The notes under the pieces were generated by a model. It was not told the DNA's origin. It searched no databases and saw only the letters and a program-made list of their open reading frames with translations. From the NCBI GenBank assembly GCA_020002185.1, contig CM034534.1, positions 10,121,492 to 10,185,491 of the forward strand: a stretch of 64,000 bases of DNA, written 5' to 3'. The position numbers and the translations under genes are program-made. Shown here one piece after another: positions 53,430-64,000 of the stretch. How positions within the stretch are numbered: the stretch's first letter is position 1; every line of letters begins with the position of its first letter. This stretch comes from Paraescarpia echinospica. Lineage: Eukaryota > Annelida > Polychaeta > Sabellida > Siboglinidae.

Positions 53430-55169
53430 ATGAGGTTCAGACGACCGAAATTGACACTTTCGCATATCGCTGTGGCTATGATGATTATAGCAATACTGCT
53501 GATGTCATTAAATATGGGCGTAAGACACGCAGTTGTTAAGAGAAACATAAACGAGTTGCAAAGTGTTACCCTCGAGTTGGCGAAACTTGTTAACTTAACG
53601 TGGCAAAAACCAGTAGCCCAACTGCAGGCGCGGAGAGCACTGGTACATGCCCTGGCTATACTGAAAGAATACCACGGTGAAACCCCGCACAGTTTGTTAC
53701 ATATCGCGAGAACGGCGGCGACAGGACAACAAAAGAAGGTACCGTTGGACGTGTGTCCCGAGAAGTTCCTGGGAACCAAAGCCGATTACCCGTGGTTCGA
53801 GAAGGGACGTGTGGTGACCAACTGCACCAACGCGCAACGATTTCCAACGGTCATATCTATTCTGTTGAATGGCTTTGATTACGTCAACGAAAGTCAAATG
53901 GTCGTGGTTCTGCGCGAGATATACGACAGGTATCCCCATCTTACTGTACATATGGCCGTGGCTGAAAAGATAGTCATTCCAGACGGTGTCAAGCTGGGCG
54001 TTCTGCAGCATATCATCGAAAAGAATCCGGCAGCGAATGACGTGTGGAATTGGCTGGTGAAAAATGCGACGACGGATTACGTATTGGTCGCACGACGAAT
54101 TGAACGTTTCCAGTGGTATGCCCTATTGGAGAGAATGGTCCGAGTCGTGTCTGAATTGGGTGTCGACGCTGTAGGCGGAGCTCTCCGGACACCAGATGGG
54201 CACTGGTCAATGGGTTGTCAACAGACGCTTCTTCAGAACTACACTCTCACGTACACAGCCGGATACCATCTGTCGACAAATTCATGCACCTACTGCGACT
54301 ACATCCCGTCGCCATTTGTGGGTAGAACGTCGACGCTGCGAGATGTTAAGTTCAAGATGGCGTCGCCGGACACCGTCTTCCACGAATACTTCCTCCGCCT
54401 GCAGAGGGACCAGAAACTGGTCATGGTGTGCCCGGATGCCATGTTTCACGTCCTCGCAAACAACGAAACGGCGTCCTCGTTACACCAACAATGGATCCCG
54501 ATGGTACAAACGTATGGGATCAACCACGTGAACTTCGCTGACGGCCGACACATGTCGTTCTCGTGCAGCGAGGCGTTGACCAACTTCTCGAGTACAGACG
54601 GTATTATCGCCCCCGTCTGCACCATTGAAGCACTCCTCAAGGGGATCCACGACGTGATGGACATCTGCCAGAAGATCGGTCTGTTCTGTCAGCTGGACGG
54701 GGCAGTGGCATTAGGAGCGTTGAAGTTCAATGGAATTCTACCCTGGGCACGCGAGGCAAACATATCGTTCGCGGCGTCGAGAAACATCACTTTCTGGGAC
54801 AGTCGCGAAGAGTTCGCAAAACTCGGCTACACGCTGTCGTTAGGACAGTCTCCTAAGTTCGGCACGAAAAAGGGACGACGCCCTCGCTACATCCTTGCCA
54901 TTCCGTACTGGCGTATTCAATTATTCGGATGTAACCCGCGGTTGATGTCAGGTCTGCAGCGAGAGCCCGGGATGGCGTCGACCAAGTTGTTGCTCGGGGG
55001 TTGTTGGGTGAATGCCCCCTCCAACCCCGCCTTGACCTCACGGTATCGGTACGGTGCCCTGGGTTACTTGCGCCACCCGGAAACGAATGTGAAGTGTCCA
55101 AAACCTGAAAGTCACGTGTGCTTGGACCAATATCCCGCCGACGGAAATATGGATTTCATCTACCAGTGA
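53430..55169 (+). CDS. FKRP-like LicD-fold type II membrane protein, probable pseudoenzyme
   Basis: Single-exon ORF of 579 aa, as FKRP coding is in vertebrates (about 495 aa). A short cytosolic N-terminus (MRFRRPK) precedes one hydrophobic segment (about residues 9-30), which suggests a Golgi type II anchor. Residues about 145-370 look like the glycosyltransferase-like stem domain of FKRP (FPTVISILLNGFDYV, YVLVARRIERF, AGYHLSTNSCTYCDYIPSPF). From about 400 a LicD-like domain follows, with LDGAVALGALKFNGILPW. In active fukutin/FKRP/LicD proteins this block continues with an acidic D-x-D-x-D run. Here residues 440-446 are AREANIS. The later HVDxW-type motif is replaced by YWRIQLFG (493-500). 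Many N-glycosylation sequons (NLTW, NCTN, NYTL, NETA, NISF, NITF) fit a secretory protein. Family assignment rests on motif order. Expected FKRP ribitol-phosphate transfer to alpha-dystroglycan is doubtful given the lost residues. Confidence 0.82.
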   Translation: MRFRRPKLTLSHIAVAMMIIAILLMSLNMGVRHAVVKRNINELQSVTLELAKLVNLTWQKPVAQLQARRALVHALAILKEYHGETPHSLLHIARTAATGQQKKVPLDVCPEKFLGTKADYPWFEKGRVVTNCTNAQRFPTVISILLNGFDYVNESQMVVVLREIYDRYPHLTVHMAVAEKIVIPDGVKLGVLQHIIEKNPAANDVWNWLVKNATTDYVLVARRIERFQWYALLERMVRVVSELGVDAVGGALRTPDGHWSMGCQQTLLQNYTLTYTAGYHLSTNSCTYCDYIPSPFVGRTSTLRDVKFKMASPDTVFHEYFLRLQRDQKLVMVCPDAMFHVLANNETASSLHQQWIPMVQTYGINHVNFADGRHMSFSCSEALTNFSSTDGIIAPVCTIEALLKGIHDVMDICQKIGLFCQLDGAVALGALKFNGILPWAREANISFAASRNITFWDSREEFAKLGYTLSLGQSPKFGTKKGRRPRYILAIPYWRIQLFGCNPRLMSGLQREPGMASTKLLLGGCWVNAPSNPALTSRYRYGALGYLRHPETNVKCPKPESHVCLDQYPADGNMDFIYQ

Positions 55170-55265
55170 AGTAATTAATATTGAAGAGTGGACGGCAGCA
55201 TTCGAAAATAATTATAATTAACATAGTGTGACATATCGTTAAAACTGTGACTTTATTAATGGTAG

Positions 55266-55661
55266 CAGGGGCGGATCAAGAGGGGGAGTCTGGGGAAGCA
55301 AAAACCTCCAATTTCTCCCCATGAGCCTCAACAATTCATATTTGATGGTCTGAGCAGGAGCTTCAGCATCACTCCGTTGTCGTCCAGCTGGATCATGACA
55401 CCGGAAGACGGGGAGCGGGGGGTGGCGGAGAGAGGGGGATGTTGAAAATGTTCGCTGCGCCAACATAACTTCAGCAGTCTCTGGTCGACTGATGACATCG
55501 AAAGATGGGGGGGGGCGTTGGACATTTTTAGTTTAGCTGCGACGTTCACGGGGGACACATTCAAAACGTCTGGGGAACACGCCACTAGCGCAGACATAGT
55601 GCGGCCAAATTCCAAAGGTCTAGGGGGCACGTGCCCCGAAATCTCCATGGATCCACCTATG
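55266..55661. mobile_element. 396-bp non-autonomous DNA transposon
   Basis: The left end CAGGGGCGGATCAAG and the right end, reverse complement CATAGGTGGATCCATGG, form diverged terminal inverted repeats of the CAGGGGCGGATCC type. GGTAG is duplicated exactly on both sides (55261-55265 and 55662-55666). GC-rich interior, no coding. It starts about 97 bp after the FKRP-like stop and may lie in its 3' UTR. Confidence 0.75.
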
Positions 55662-56475
55662 GGTAGGCAGATTGTCATCTAGTTATCAGGACCTGAATTA
55701 AGTTGAGGCTTAACGTGGATAGAAGGCCTTTGAAAATTATATTTGAAGGTTCCATGTATGTTAGGCAATGTGAGAATCAAAGAAACATTGAAACCCACGA
55801 TATAGCCTTAAAACTGTTGTTACGTATATTAGTTACGGCAATCATCGTTATACTGTAAAAGGCATTTATAATTTGTTTGGCAAGTTTTCATCATAACTAA
55901 ATTGATATCATCTTTTATAGATGTGTCTTATGATTGTTTGACGAGAGTATTGTACACGTGGCACAGTTGTGGTTCTGTCGACATTGATGTGAACCTGTGT
56001 TCACGAATATTCGTTGTAAGACTTTCCCTCCTGTGCGTGCGGGTGACTTCAGTTGATGCGGCCACTGCGCATCTGCAACACCCTCCGGGGCATAGCGTTT
56101 TGGTGCTCAGTAGTACATCGCTGTGGGACACGAATTCGTCGCTTGGTGACTGCACTCATAACTCGGTGGAAGTGACCGCACGTCAAACAACCGAGTTCTG
56201 TTCATATTACTACATTGTAGCTAAGAAATTTCGTGAATTACCAATAAACGCGAATGGCCACGTTGTTAATGTGTGATCACGCTGGACTTCAATTGAGCTA
56301 CCGTATAACCCCAGGTGAGTGTGGCACTGTGCGTGTGGGGGGAGGATGCACTTACTTCATGACATGAGTTTATGTATCACATGTAACTCATCTGGTGTAT
56401 ATTTATTGATACTAGTTTATCTGTGGGTAACACATACTTGTCTGTACTATGAACACATTAAAGACATGTTAGCAG
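55662..56475. other. Intergenic, nothing recognised
   Basis: Open frames of up to 124 codons occur (for example 55902-56276), but none has a recognisable domain or splice context. Confidence 0.45.
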
Positions 56476-57699
56476 CAGACCTGCCTACCATTCCGGATTG
56501 TCCGGAATCATTCCGGAAGTACACCTCAAATTACGGTATTACGGTGAGGGATGAAAATATTACGGATTCTTTCGTTGTCACAATGATCGTCAATCACTTC
56601 TATGGTCCACAAATTTAGCTTCACTTTATTCAACAGGTGGCAGCATATATATGCTGCTTGTTGTGACATGTTTTTTCATTCGCTGCTTCTGGTCGTAATC
56701 TGACCAATAGGAAACAGTGTTACGACAAATTCGCATTTCCGCGCTCATGGCGCTCAAACAAGAATTCATGACTCACACGGCACGAAATGATGGCAGGGAT
56801 AGAAACGGCACCACTACCAGCCAAGAAGAAACGTGTGGTGCAAACGTTTATAACAGCATGCACGCAGACATGGCCCGTATTGTCAACTTCAAAGAAGGGG
56901 ATCGGCTTTACATATTGCCGTATACGCGAAATTAATTTTTCTATTTCACATGACATGGTGCCATTGGTGGCCGGGATAATTGCAAGTACTGACTACGACA
57001 ATGTCGTTAGACTAGTACTAGTGACAGAGTAGTGGGTGTTGTACTTGTAGTGTCAGGCCAACTGACTGTACTAAGACGAAGTTAGTGTATTTATTGAGTT
57101 TAGTCTATCATTTACAGGGATATGCTTATATACTAGAGTTGAGTAGACTCGATGATGTCGACGACTAGCGTAACGTAATGTTTTGCCGTCCCCCGGCACG
57201 ACTTTGTCAGATTTGTATTTGATATTATCAAGTTACATTACTGTGTAGTCTATAGCCTGGCCCTAGGTATACCGGCTACTAATATTAATCCTAATCACAC
57301 CACAAATAGACAACGACGTGATGCATTGTTATAATTTGTCATGTTTTTGTAGTCAGCATGCTGTTTTTGAAATTTACATAAAATCAGAATTACAATGTGT
57401 AGACGCATTTGCATTACAGTTACGCTTGTTCACGTTTGATTTCCATCAATGCTGGTTATGAACATCTACCTTACCTTGTTAACTAAACGCTTCAAAACAC
57501 CTCATAGTTTAGTAGACAATTATGTTTTGGGTGCAACTATCGTCAGTCACAGTATTAAAGTATTACCGAGTGGTGTTCTTTTCGTGACAAAATCTGACAC
57601 GTTTCTGAACTATTACTGACAGCAGGCCAATATTCCTGAAAATCGGTGTAAATGGGAAGATGGATTACTGACAGGAAGTTTTTGGGGTAGGCAGGTCTG
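56476..57699 (+). mobile_element. hAT-like transposon remnant with BED-finger relic
   Basis: Ends CAGACCTGCCTACC (56476) and GGTAGGCAGGTCTG (to 57699) are perfect 14-bp inverted repeats. TAGCA occurs just outside both ends (56470-56474 with one extra G, and 57700-57704). Inside, 56787-57032 reads KKKRVVQTFITACTQTWPVL then FTYCRIREINFSISH, the pattern of the BED-like zinc finger that opens many hAT transposase-type proteins. The second zinc cysteine is changed to arginine and no transposase core follows. Dead deletion derivative. Confidence 0.75.
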
Positions 57700-60277
57700 T
57701 AGCATAGTAATAGTTCGCTATGGTATGTAGTCGCAACGTTTTCTTCGGGGGGGCATGATGCCCCTGTCTACCCTACACAGAATGGACACAACAACACTTA
57801 AGATGAAATGTAGGTTTATTTTATCGTAACAGCTAGAAGACGCACGAAAGCATTGCTCATTTCTGCGTGACGACAACACGCCGCTGGCAACAGAATCGTG
57901 GGGTGGTGTAATCCAAGGTGGCTGCCTCGGCCGAAATACAAATGTAACGTGCTGCTTATCGTCGGTAAGCATTGTACAGCAACTGAAGCGATTATATCGA
58001 CCTGTATTTATATTTTAAAAACAAACAGACGCTCAAACCAGCTCACTGGACATAAGTTCACAGCGGTCGAGTTCCTACGCGTATATATGGCTGTTTCTTC
58101 TACATGTTCACTAGATTCTGTTAAGCGACATCTTCCCGACGGAACAGTGCTGCACAAACATATACTGATTAATAACGAGGCGACTGTCATTAGACGATAG
58201 TTCCGTGCACGTGTCGTGCACGTAGCGTTTATACAGTAACAGTTACAACAAATTAAAACGTCATGCATGATGTACGAAGGACCGAGAGGTGGCGCCACAT
58301 GCCGACGGCCACCTCCTGCAGCAATTCGTGGTACTCAAGTAGTAGAAAAGCTTAAAAAATAATAATCTTCCATCGTACGATACAGTCGCGCGCACACTTC
58401 CGGTGGTCGGCGCGCGTTCGGTCGGGTAATAACACGCGGCGCCGATCGGCCATTACGTCAACTACACCCCGCTACTCAGACTACGCTAATACACGAACGC
58501 TACAATATATATACACAATTATGCATCGTTGCTAAAACACACTATCGGCCGTGAACGCTGTGTGAGGCGGTCACGTGACGAGAAATCACCGCCGTCACAC
58601 GCACCACACCACGACTCTTGGCGCAATTACACATTCGAGCAAATGACACACGGATACTAACTATTGCAGCATGGCCAATTTGTAGATATATCGTCTTGCG
58701 CTAACTGCACAAGCACCATCAAAACAGCACTGATAACACAAGAGATATTGTACACGATACTATCTCTAGTCATAAACAGGGACATGGGATACGGATGTGA
58801 CAAGATAGCAAGGATGGGTAAATGCATATAGTGGCTTCGCACGTTTTTGGAGTAATTACGATAGGAAGACTTAATTCATAAAATCGTTTGCAAGATATGC
58901 AAGAAACTACAAATTCGCATCGTTGGAAGCGGCCTTTGTATAAATGCAACTCGTGACGAGTTTTGAATACGAGTATTATTGTCATGCGAAACAAACTTAA
59001 TACAGTGGAACAAACAGTAAGTTTTCTGCTTAGTGCGCGACCACAAATTACACAAAACAGGTCGAATTTATTTCAAAAATGCATACACAGCAACATCCTC
59101 GTATGGGTACTTCTGCTGGAATTATATAGCAGCAAGTACACAATCTAATATTGTCAGATCTTGTATTACTGTTGTCCAACTTATACAGGTACCGTGAATA
59201 CGCACAGCTTCTACCATTAATAGGCCTTGTGGTTTGCTGTTAGTATACTGCTGATGACGTCAACCACAATCGTGGCGTCACCTGTTAGCAAGCGTTGAAG
59301 AATGACAGCAAACGACCTGAATATTCGGCGTAAGATCTACACGGCTCTAATCTTATTTTACAGTATACACAACTCAAACTTTCACACAACGCACCAGCCA
59401 CCCACGGATTGGCCGCTTCTGTAACCACGGTTACCAACAATCCAAACATGGACAAATCATAGAAAAATATGCGCACACCTCGAAAGCAGCGGTTTTGCAA
59501 CGACGAACATTTGGCGATGCCGACGTCGCGCCGTTTCTCTTGCATAAATATTGAACTTCATCCCTTTCGGAAGCAAGGACGAGAAAACAACACGCTGAAA
59601 CAGCAATCTGAGGCACCACCACCACCAGCTGCATGCTGGGACGGCGGAAGTACCACGACACGACGATGGCACTTTTATAGAACGCTGTCAACTTATAGTA
59701 GATGCACTTTCACGGTATGCCAGAGTTTTCTACGCTGTTCGAGTGCCGAAATTTAGAATCCGCATTCGTTGCACTGTTGGCGAGCGATCACAGCGAAACG
59801 ATTAGCCGTAAACGCGGTGGTTTAGTAGCTAAATAGTGACTGAAACTCTGGCATTGCAACATGCAGTGACATCTGCTGGGCTTCGACGGCACACGAATAA
59901 GCTACTACCGCTACAATACTGTCACATTCAGCAGTGGGTTCATTTCATCAGGACAAAACTGAAACATGGCGCGAGGGGGAGCTTACCAAGTCGCGGCACG
60001 CAAACTCGGTCGGCCGCCCTCCTGCGCTACTCTACCAAATGCCAGACGGGATTGCTACAAAGCTGAGCAACTACGTATGAATACAGACTACTGCTAGGGC
60101 TTGCTACATGGTCGTTATCAAAGTATCACAATATGGCAAAGCAAAGCACGGTTTGCACCGAATGTGCCGCCCGAAGCGGGAACGGCACCCTCCCTCCGTT
60201 GAACGGGGAAGACGCCACTTCATGATAATCAGCAAATTGTTTAGTCCATGCGTACGGCAGGTTACTGCATTTGGTGT
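57700..60277. other. Intergenic between hAT remnant and adducin 3' end
   Basis: No supported gene. It includes a CpG-dense patch (58380-58460, with GTCGCGCGCAC and CGGCGCGCGTTCGGTCGGG) and a 43-codon ATG frame at 59966. The adducin 3' UTR should lie at its right end. I could not assign a promoter to any transcript here. Confidence 0.45.
58380..58460. promoter_or_regulatory. CpG-dense patch
   Basis: Short, unusually CpG-rich stretch in otherwise AT-rich DNA. It could mark an unannotated promoter. No adjacent splice-supported coding exon was found, so this is tentative. Confidence 0.25.
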
Positions 60278-63200
60278 CTACTTGTCGCTCTTCTTGTCTT
60301 TCTTCTTCGAGAAGGACGGCATGCGGAACTTCTTCTTCTTCTTCTCTTTCGTCGGCGAGCCAATTCCCGGCGCAGCCTCCTTCGTTGGAGAGCTCTACAG
60401 ATCGAACGACAGTTATGGATTAATCCTAAGCGGCACGCTCTAAACTACATTAACAAACCCTCATCTACTGCTTACACTTCAAACATTACTATACTTTTAC
60501 CTAAAAGATTATATTATAAAAAAACATGTTTTATACACGCAATTCTTGTTTATATGTAATCGTACAACATGGTTCTGTTTGGAACGCTATGCACCACGTA
60601 GTCTCTCAGTATGTTGGTGTATTGTACTTGCGTAAATCTGCCATTTCATTGACCTGGAAACGTTTTTTATTGCATTTACTTTTAAAATGCATCCACAGGG
60701 TGATGTGCGTAATATTAACAGTGAACTTTGGTACTAATTAGTAGTAATATGTAAACTTGAAAACTAGCTGACGAGTTATTGCAAATACACAATGTCTTTT
60801 ATGGCGAGTTGCTGCCTTAATAAACTTTCGTTCCTAGTGACTTAGCCGTACATGACTTACATCGTCGTGTGTTCCATCACCACTGGACGTCGACTTCGCC
60901 GGAGACCCGACTGGCTCATCTCCGTTGATAGCTGCGGCAAACAAGACACAGTTACACGACAGTCTTTGTCAGTCTTGTTGCAACAACACTATCATCTCGA
61001 TCACTTCTCTAACTGTAACCAAGCTAACGTGTGCACATATGTTAAGCTTTTCCTTCTACACGCTTTGTATCTCTTGCACAAAAGTTTCACGGGATCATCT
61101 ACAACTCCTTGGAATAAAACGCTTTATTATTTTGAAATTGCCTGTGAGTTAGGAGTTCTCGCCAGTTAAGTGCCAGTATGATATCTCTCAATCTTGGTAC
61201 TGCAAATGGTGTATGCGACAGGCATGCTGATCTGTAGGGAATATATTTTGTATAGTCCGACAGCTGACGATCATTCATGCGCGAGTTATAATACCTCATT
61301 TATTGTCCCTAGTTTACCGATAAAAGGAAAGTAATTTAAAAGTACATTAAATAAACCTGAAATACATATCAAGATCCAACAACTTCATTGTGACAGTAAG
61401 GGTTGAAACTGCAACAAATAATCACGCATGCGCTCGCACGCACACACGCACAATTATCTGCATGCTACATATTGTAACACAATCAGCTGCAAAATATTTC
61501 GATAAAATTACTTCTTTTGTCATTTTAAATACATCTCTAAAATTTCAGTGTTTGTCCCCAAGGCATGGGGTTGAACTAATGATGTAGTGAAATGTTCAGC
61601 AGATAACTTTGAATAGATATGTAGAAAAAACACAAGTACAAATATAACATATATAATCCAAGATGCTGTATAAGCTGACCAGTCATTCACATACTGCTGC
61701 AGATAGCAGACCACTCCATTACGCCAGAAAGGGATAACAACCTTTGAAAACATTGCTTTCAAAATCACAACAAAATTTGATGCAAATAATTACACATTAT
61801 ATTTCTGGATATAGTACTTATGCCAACAGTTAGAATATCAAACTAAAACACAATACATCCATCCAGCCTGAGGTTGAAACTAAGCAGGCCAGCAGTGGTC
61901 TGCTTAAAGCAGCAATGGAGCAGCGGTCTGCTGTATGCACAACTGATCTGTGTATGCTGCATTTACGAATATATGTGTATACAAAACATACATTATGAAC
62001 ATACATATTATGATTACATTATAAATAATAACTTATTATATTACGGTTAGTTAGTGCAACCTTACTCATAGGTTAATTGTGAGCACCAAAGAATGGCAAC
62101 AACTGCTTTGTTAAAGTAATTGAACAGAACAGTTAGATAGACGTCAAGTAGTGAATGCTTTTCAGGCAGTAAACAAATTAAATACAGTGAATTAATTAGA
62201 CCATAGATCATCTCCGACGTAATCTATCACGTTTAGTAAATAGAAAACAGTAACATAGCAGCTGGTTAATGATAGCGTTGTAGCTTGATAATGTATAACA
62301 TCACCTATCATATATGAAGGTCCACACAAAGAATTCTAAGACCAAAATCTACTTCTTTTATTAAATAAATTTAACATATCAATAACCAGTGCTGTCAGGG
62401 GCCTTCAGGAAACATTGCAGCCAAGTGTTATTAAATATTTTGTTACATTACAAATACCATTTTCAACACTGATGCCAACAATCGTCACACTACTAAAGTA
62501 TACTTTACCTGCAAACAAAGCTAGTAAAAAACATTTAAAAAATGTGATACTTTGATAATTCTCACCTATTTTGATAATACTATTTTCGCCATTGCTTGTG
62601 TTAAGTGTGGACCACATTATAATTATCAACCACGTTAAATATGAAACCCTGTGGTACATCACTCTCTTGCTGAAGATGATACTTGGTAATAACCGCCACC
62701 TAGTGAGCAAGGTTAGTAGCGCAAGCAGAGTCAGTGAAGCCCCAAACCCCAGTCGCAGCTATGCAGCGGGGCGACAGGTTCTTACCAGACTTTTTACTTT
62801 TGCCCTTGGGTTTTCGTTCTGACTTGGATCGTGAAAAGTTCAGTTCGAGTTCTTGTACGACTGGAGGAACGCAGAAGATGGCGTCAGCCACTCACACAAG
62901 CCATGCACAACATGCAGCTTACCGTACGGTGTACGACACTTGGCCGGATACTTGTACTCTTTCTGCTCCTACTATGGGGTGATCTCATAAGTTTGCAGTC
63001 AAAAAACCCCTATGTAGGGGTGGTTTTGTTGTCACGATGCATCGTGGGAGAAATAAATTACTACAGTGACACCATCTAGGGAGTGAAACATATGTTCATG
63101 CAAACTGATGCTAATATCCATTTTGTGTCGTAAAAATTGCATGTTTCACACCATGTATTGGTGGGGAAGGTGGAGCTGAAGTAACGCTAAACAGGTAACT

Positions 63201-63973
63201 TTTTTGACTTTGCAAACATGTGCGTCCACCCCTAAACGTGTACTTATAGTTCTCTACTGGTCGGACATAATAACTCTGGTGAGGGTTGTTATTCATATAA
63301 ACCTCATGAAATGAGTTGTTGGGAACAAGGTCAACTTACACAGGCTGCTGTGGACACATGGAATGGGTAGGTATTTCTCAACTCAAAACAGTAGCAGCTT
63401 TAATTAAAGACGGTGACTATGTCTTAAATGTAAAGTGAACTCAATGCTGTAGGTCAGCCTACAAGTTAGCTGTGATGGTGACCTGTTTTAATGCACATTT
63501 TATGATGTTGTGTATTGGTAAATCCATACCTAAGCTAACATCTTAACAATTTAAGGACATATTTTCTACACATTTCCAACATGGCTAAGTGTAACTTAAT
63601 TAATCAAACCTTATGTATTCTAAATTATAATATAGTGCATTTGATTAACATTTTAAAACAGCATATTTGTTTTAGAAATAAAAATTGCAACTTATCTGTA
63701 TTTTAAATAGTGTACTTCAATCAAACCTTGTGTATTTGACAGTTTCAGATTGTGTATTTGATCGTGTATTTTACATTTAAAAATAGAGCGTATTTGGTTT
63801 TTTTTAATGCAAATTACTAGTATTTGATCTGAAATCTGGCTTTGGGCAAGTACATATACTGGGACAACCATGAAGTATGGGCATGTCTTGTGACAGGTCG
63901 GACAGAGGTTACTTACGTTTGGGACTTTTGTCCGGGGCGCGTCTCGCCGAGTGTGAACGCACTAAGGGCGAGT
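60278..63973 (-). CDS. ADD: Adducin, C-terminal exons (gene continues past right edge)
   Basis: Membrane-skeleton protein that caps actin and recruits spectrin. Only the tail is in the window. Four minus-strand segments join in phase: 63973-63917 (57 nt), 62860-62786 (75 nt), 60931-60861 (71 nt) and 60394-60278 (117 nt, ends TAG). The last exon encodes SSPTKEAAPGIGSPTKEKK followed by the MARCKS-related block KKKFRMPSFSKKKDKKSDK. That block is the diagnostic end of adducins, where calmodulin and PKC act in vertebrates. The third segment has INGDEPVGSPAKSTSSGDG, and the second a basic run SRSKSERKPKGKSKKS. The first two are phase 1-1 and could be skipped without a frameshift. Assignment of the two upstream segments rests on splice phase and composition and is less certain than the last exon. 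Head and neck domains are not present here. Confidence 0.85.
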
Positions 63974-64000
63974 CTGGAACATGCAACACCAGCTAACAAC

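Noticed and set aside
53294..55101. Minus-strand ORFs overlapping the FKRP-like gene
   Set aside because: Shadows of a long GC-rich coding exon. The plus frame is uninterrupted for 579 codons and has family motifs.
59965..60094. 43-codon ORF starting MARGGAYQVAARKLG
   Set aside because: No domain, splice partner or conservation evidence. CpG-rich composition alone is not enough.
60108..60559. Plus-strand ORFs with Phe/Leu-rich runs
   Set aside because: Antisense of the lysine-rich adducin MARCKS exon, which has matching splice signals on the minus strand.
61390..62700. Possible extra adducin exons between 60931 and 62786
   Set aside because: No segment with GT-AG borders, compatible phase and adducin-like composition could be found.

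Overview
The window looks like nuclear DNA from a marine invertebrate-type animal. It carries intron-containing housekeeping genes with GT-AG splice sites, a nuclear tRNA, tRNA-derived SINEs, CR1- and L2-type LINEs, hAT- and TTAA-type DNA transposon remnants, and a long satellite array. A lophotrochozoan is my guess, but the sequence alone does not fix the phylum. There are no bacterial operons, CRISPR arrays or phage genes. I rebuilt exons by hand, joining open segments across GT-AG sites with phases that agree.

Layout. 1-9,773: satellite array of about 30 monomers (314-329 bp) with nested higher-order periods. 10,450-21,551 (minus): complete SNRNP27, an SR-rich tri-snRNP protein, 8 coding exons and 158 aa; its introns hold a nearly full-length but broken CR1 LINE, several LINE fragments and a tRNA-type SINE. 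21,652-21,724 (plus): tRNA-Arg(CCT), about 100 bp head-to-head from SNRNP27. 23,631-29,509 (minus): complete THG1L, tRNA-His guanylyltransferase, 6 exons and 296 aa; one intron holds a 670-bp near-perfect palindrome flanked by TTAA. 29,950-41,690: retroelement-rich block, including an L2-clade LINE with an intact 1,044-codon ORF, a PHD-finger LINE broken by insertions, and a CR1 3' half. 42,357-47,199 (plus): complete RAB24, 7 exons and 202 aa. 47,200-53,400: mostly gene-poor, with short-motif repeat arrays. 53,430-55,169 (plus): single-exon FKRP-like glycosyltransferase-fold protein of 579 aa that seems to lack both LicD/FKRP catalytic motifs. 55,266-57,699: two DNA-transposon remnants. 60,278-63,973 (minus): last four exons of adducin, ending in the lysine-rich MARCKS-like domain; the gene continues beyond the right edge.

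The genes share no pathway and no operon logic. SNRNP27 acts in splicing, THG1L and the tRNA in tRNA biology, RAB24 in membrane traffic and autophagy, FKRP-like in Golgi glycosylation or as a pseudoenzyme, and adducin in the membrane skeleton.

Most unusual signals: (1) a five-copy SINE family in which all four intronic copies lie in sense orientation with one end within about 40 nt of a splice site, and whose 3' tail resembles the resident L2 LINE; (2) CA/GT repeats beside splice sites in three genes; (3) the TTAA-flanked 670-bp palindrome; (4) the probable FKRP-like pseudoenzyme; (5) mixed-order satellite HOR structure; (6) three repeat loci built on related CAAnTACA motifs.
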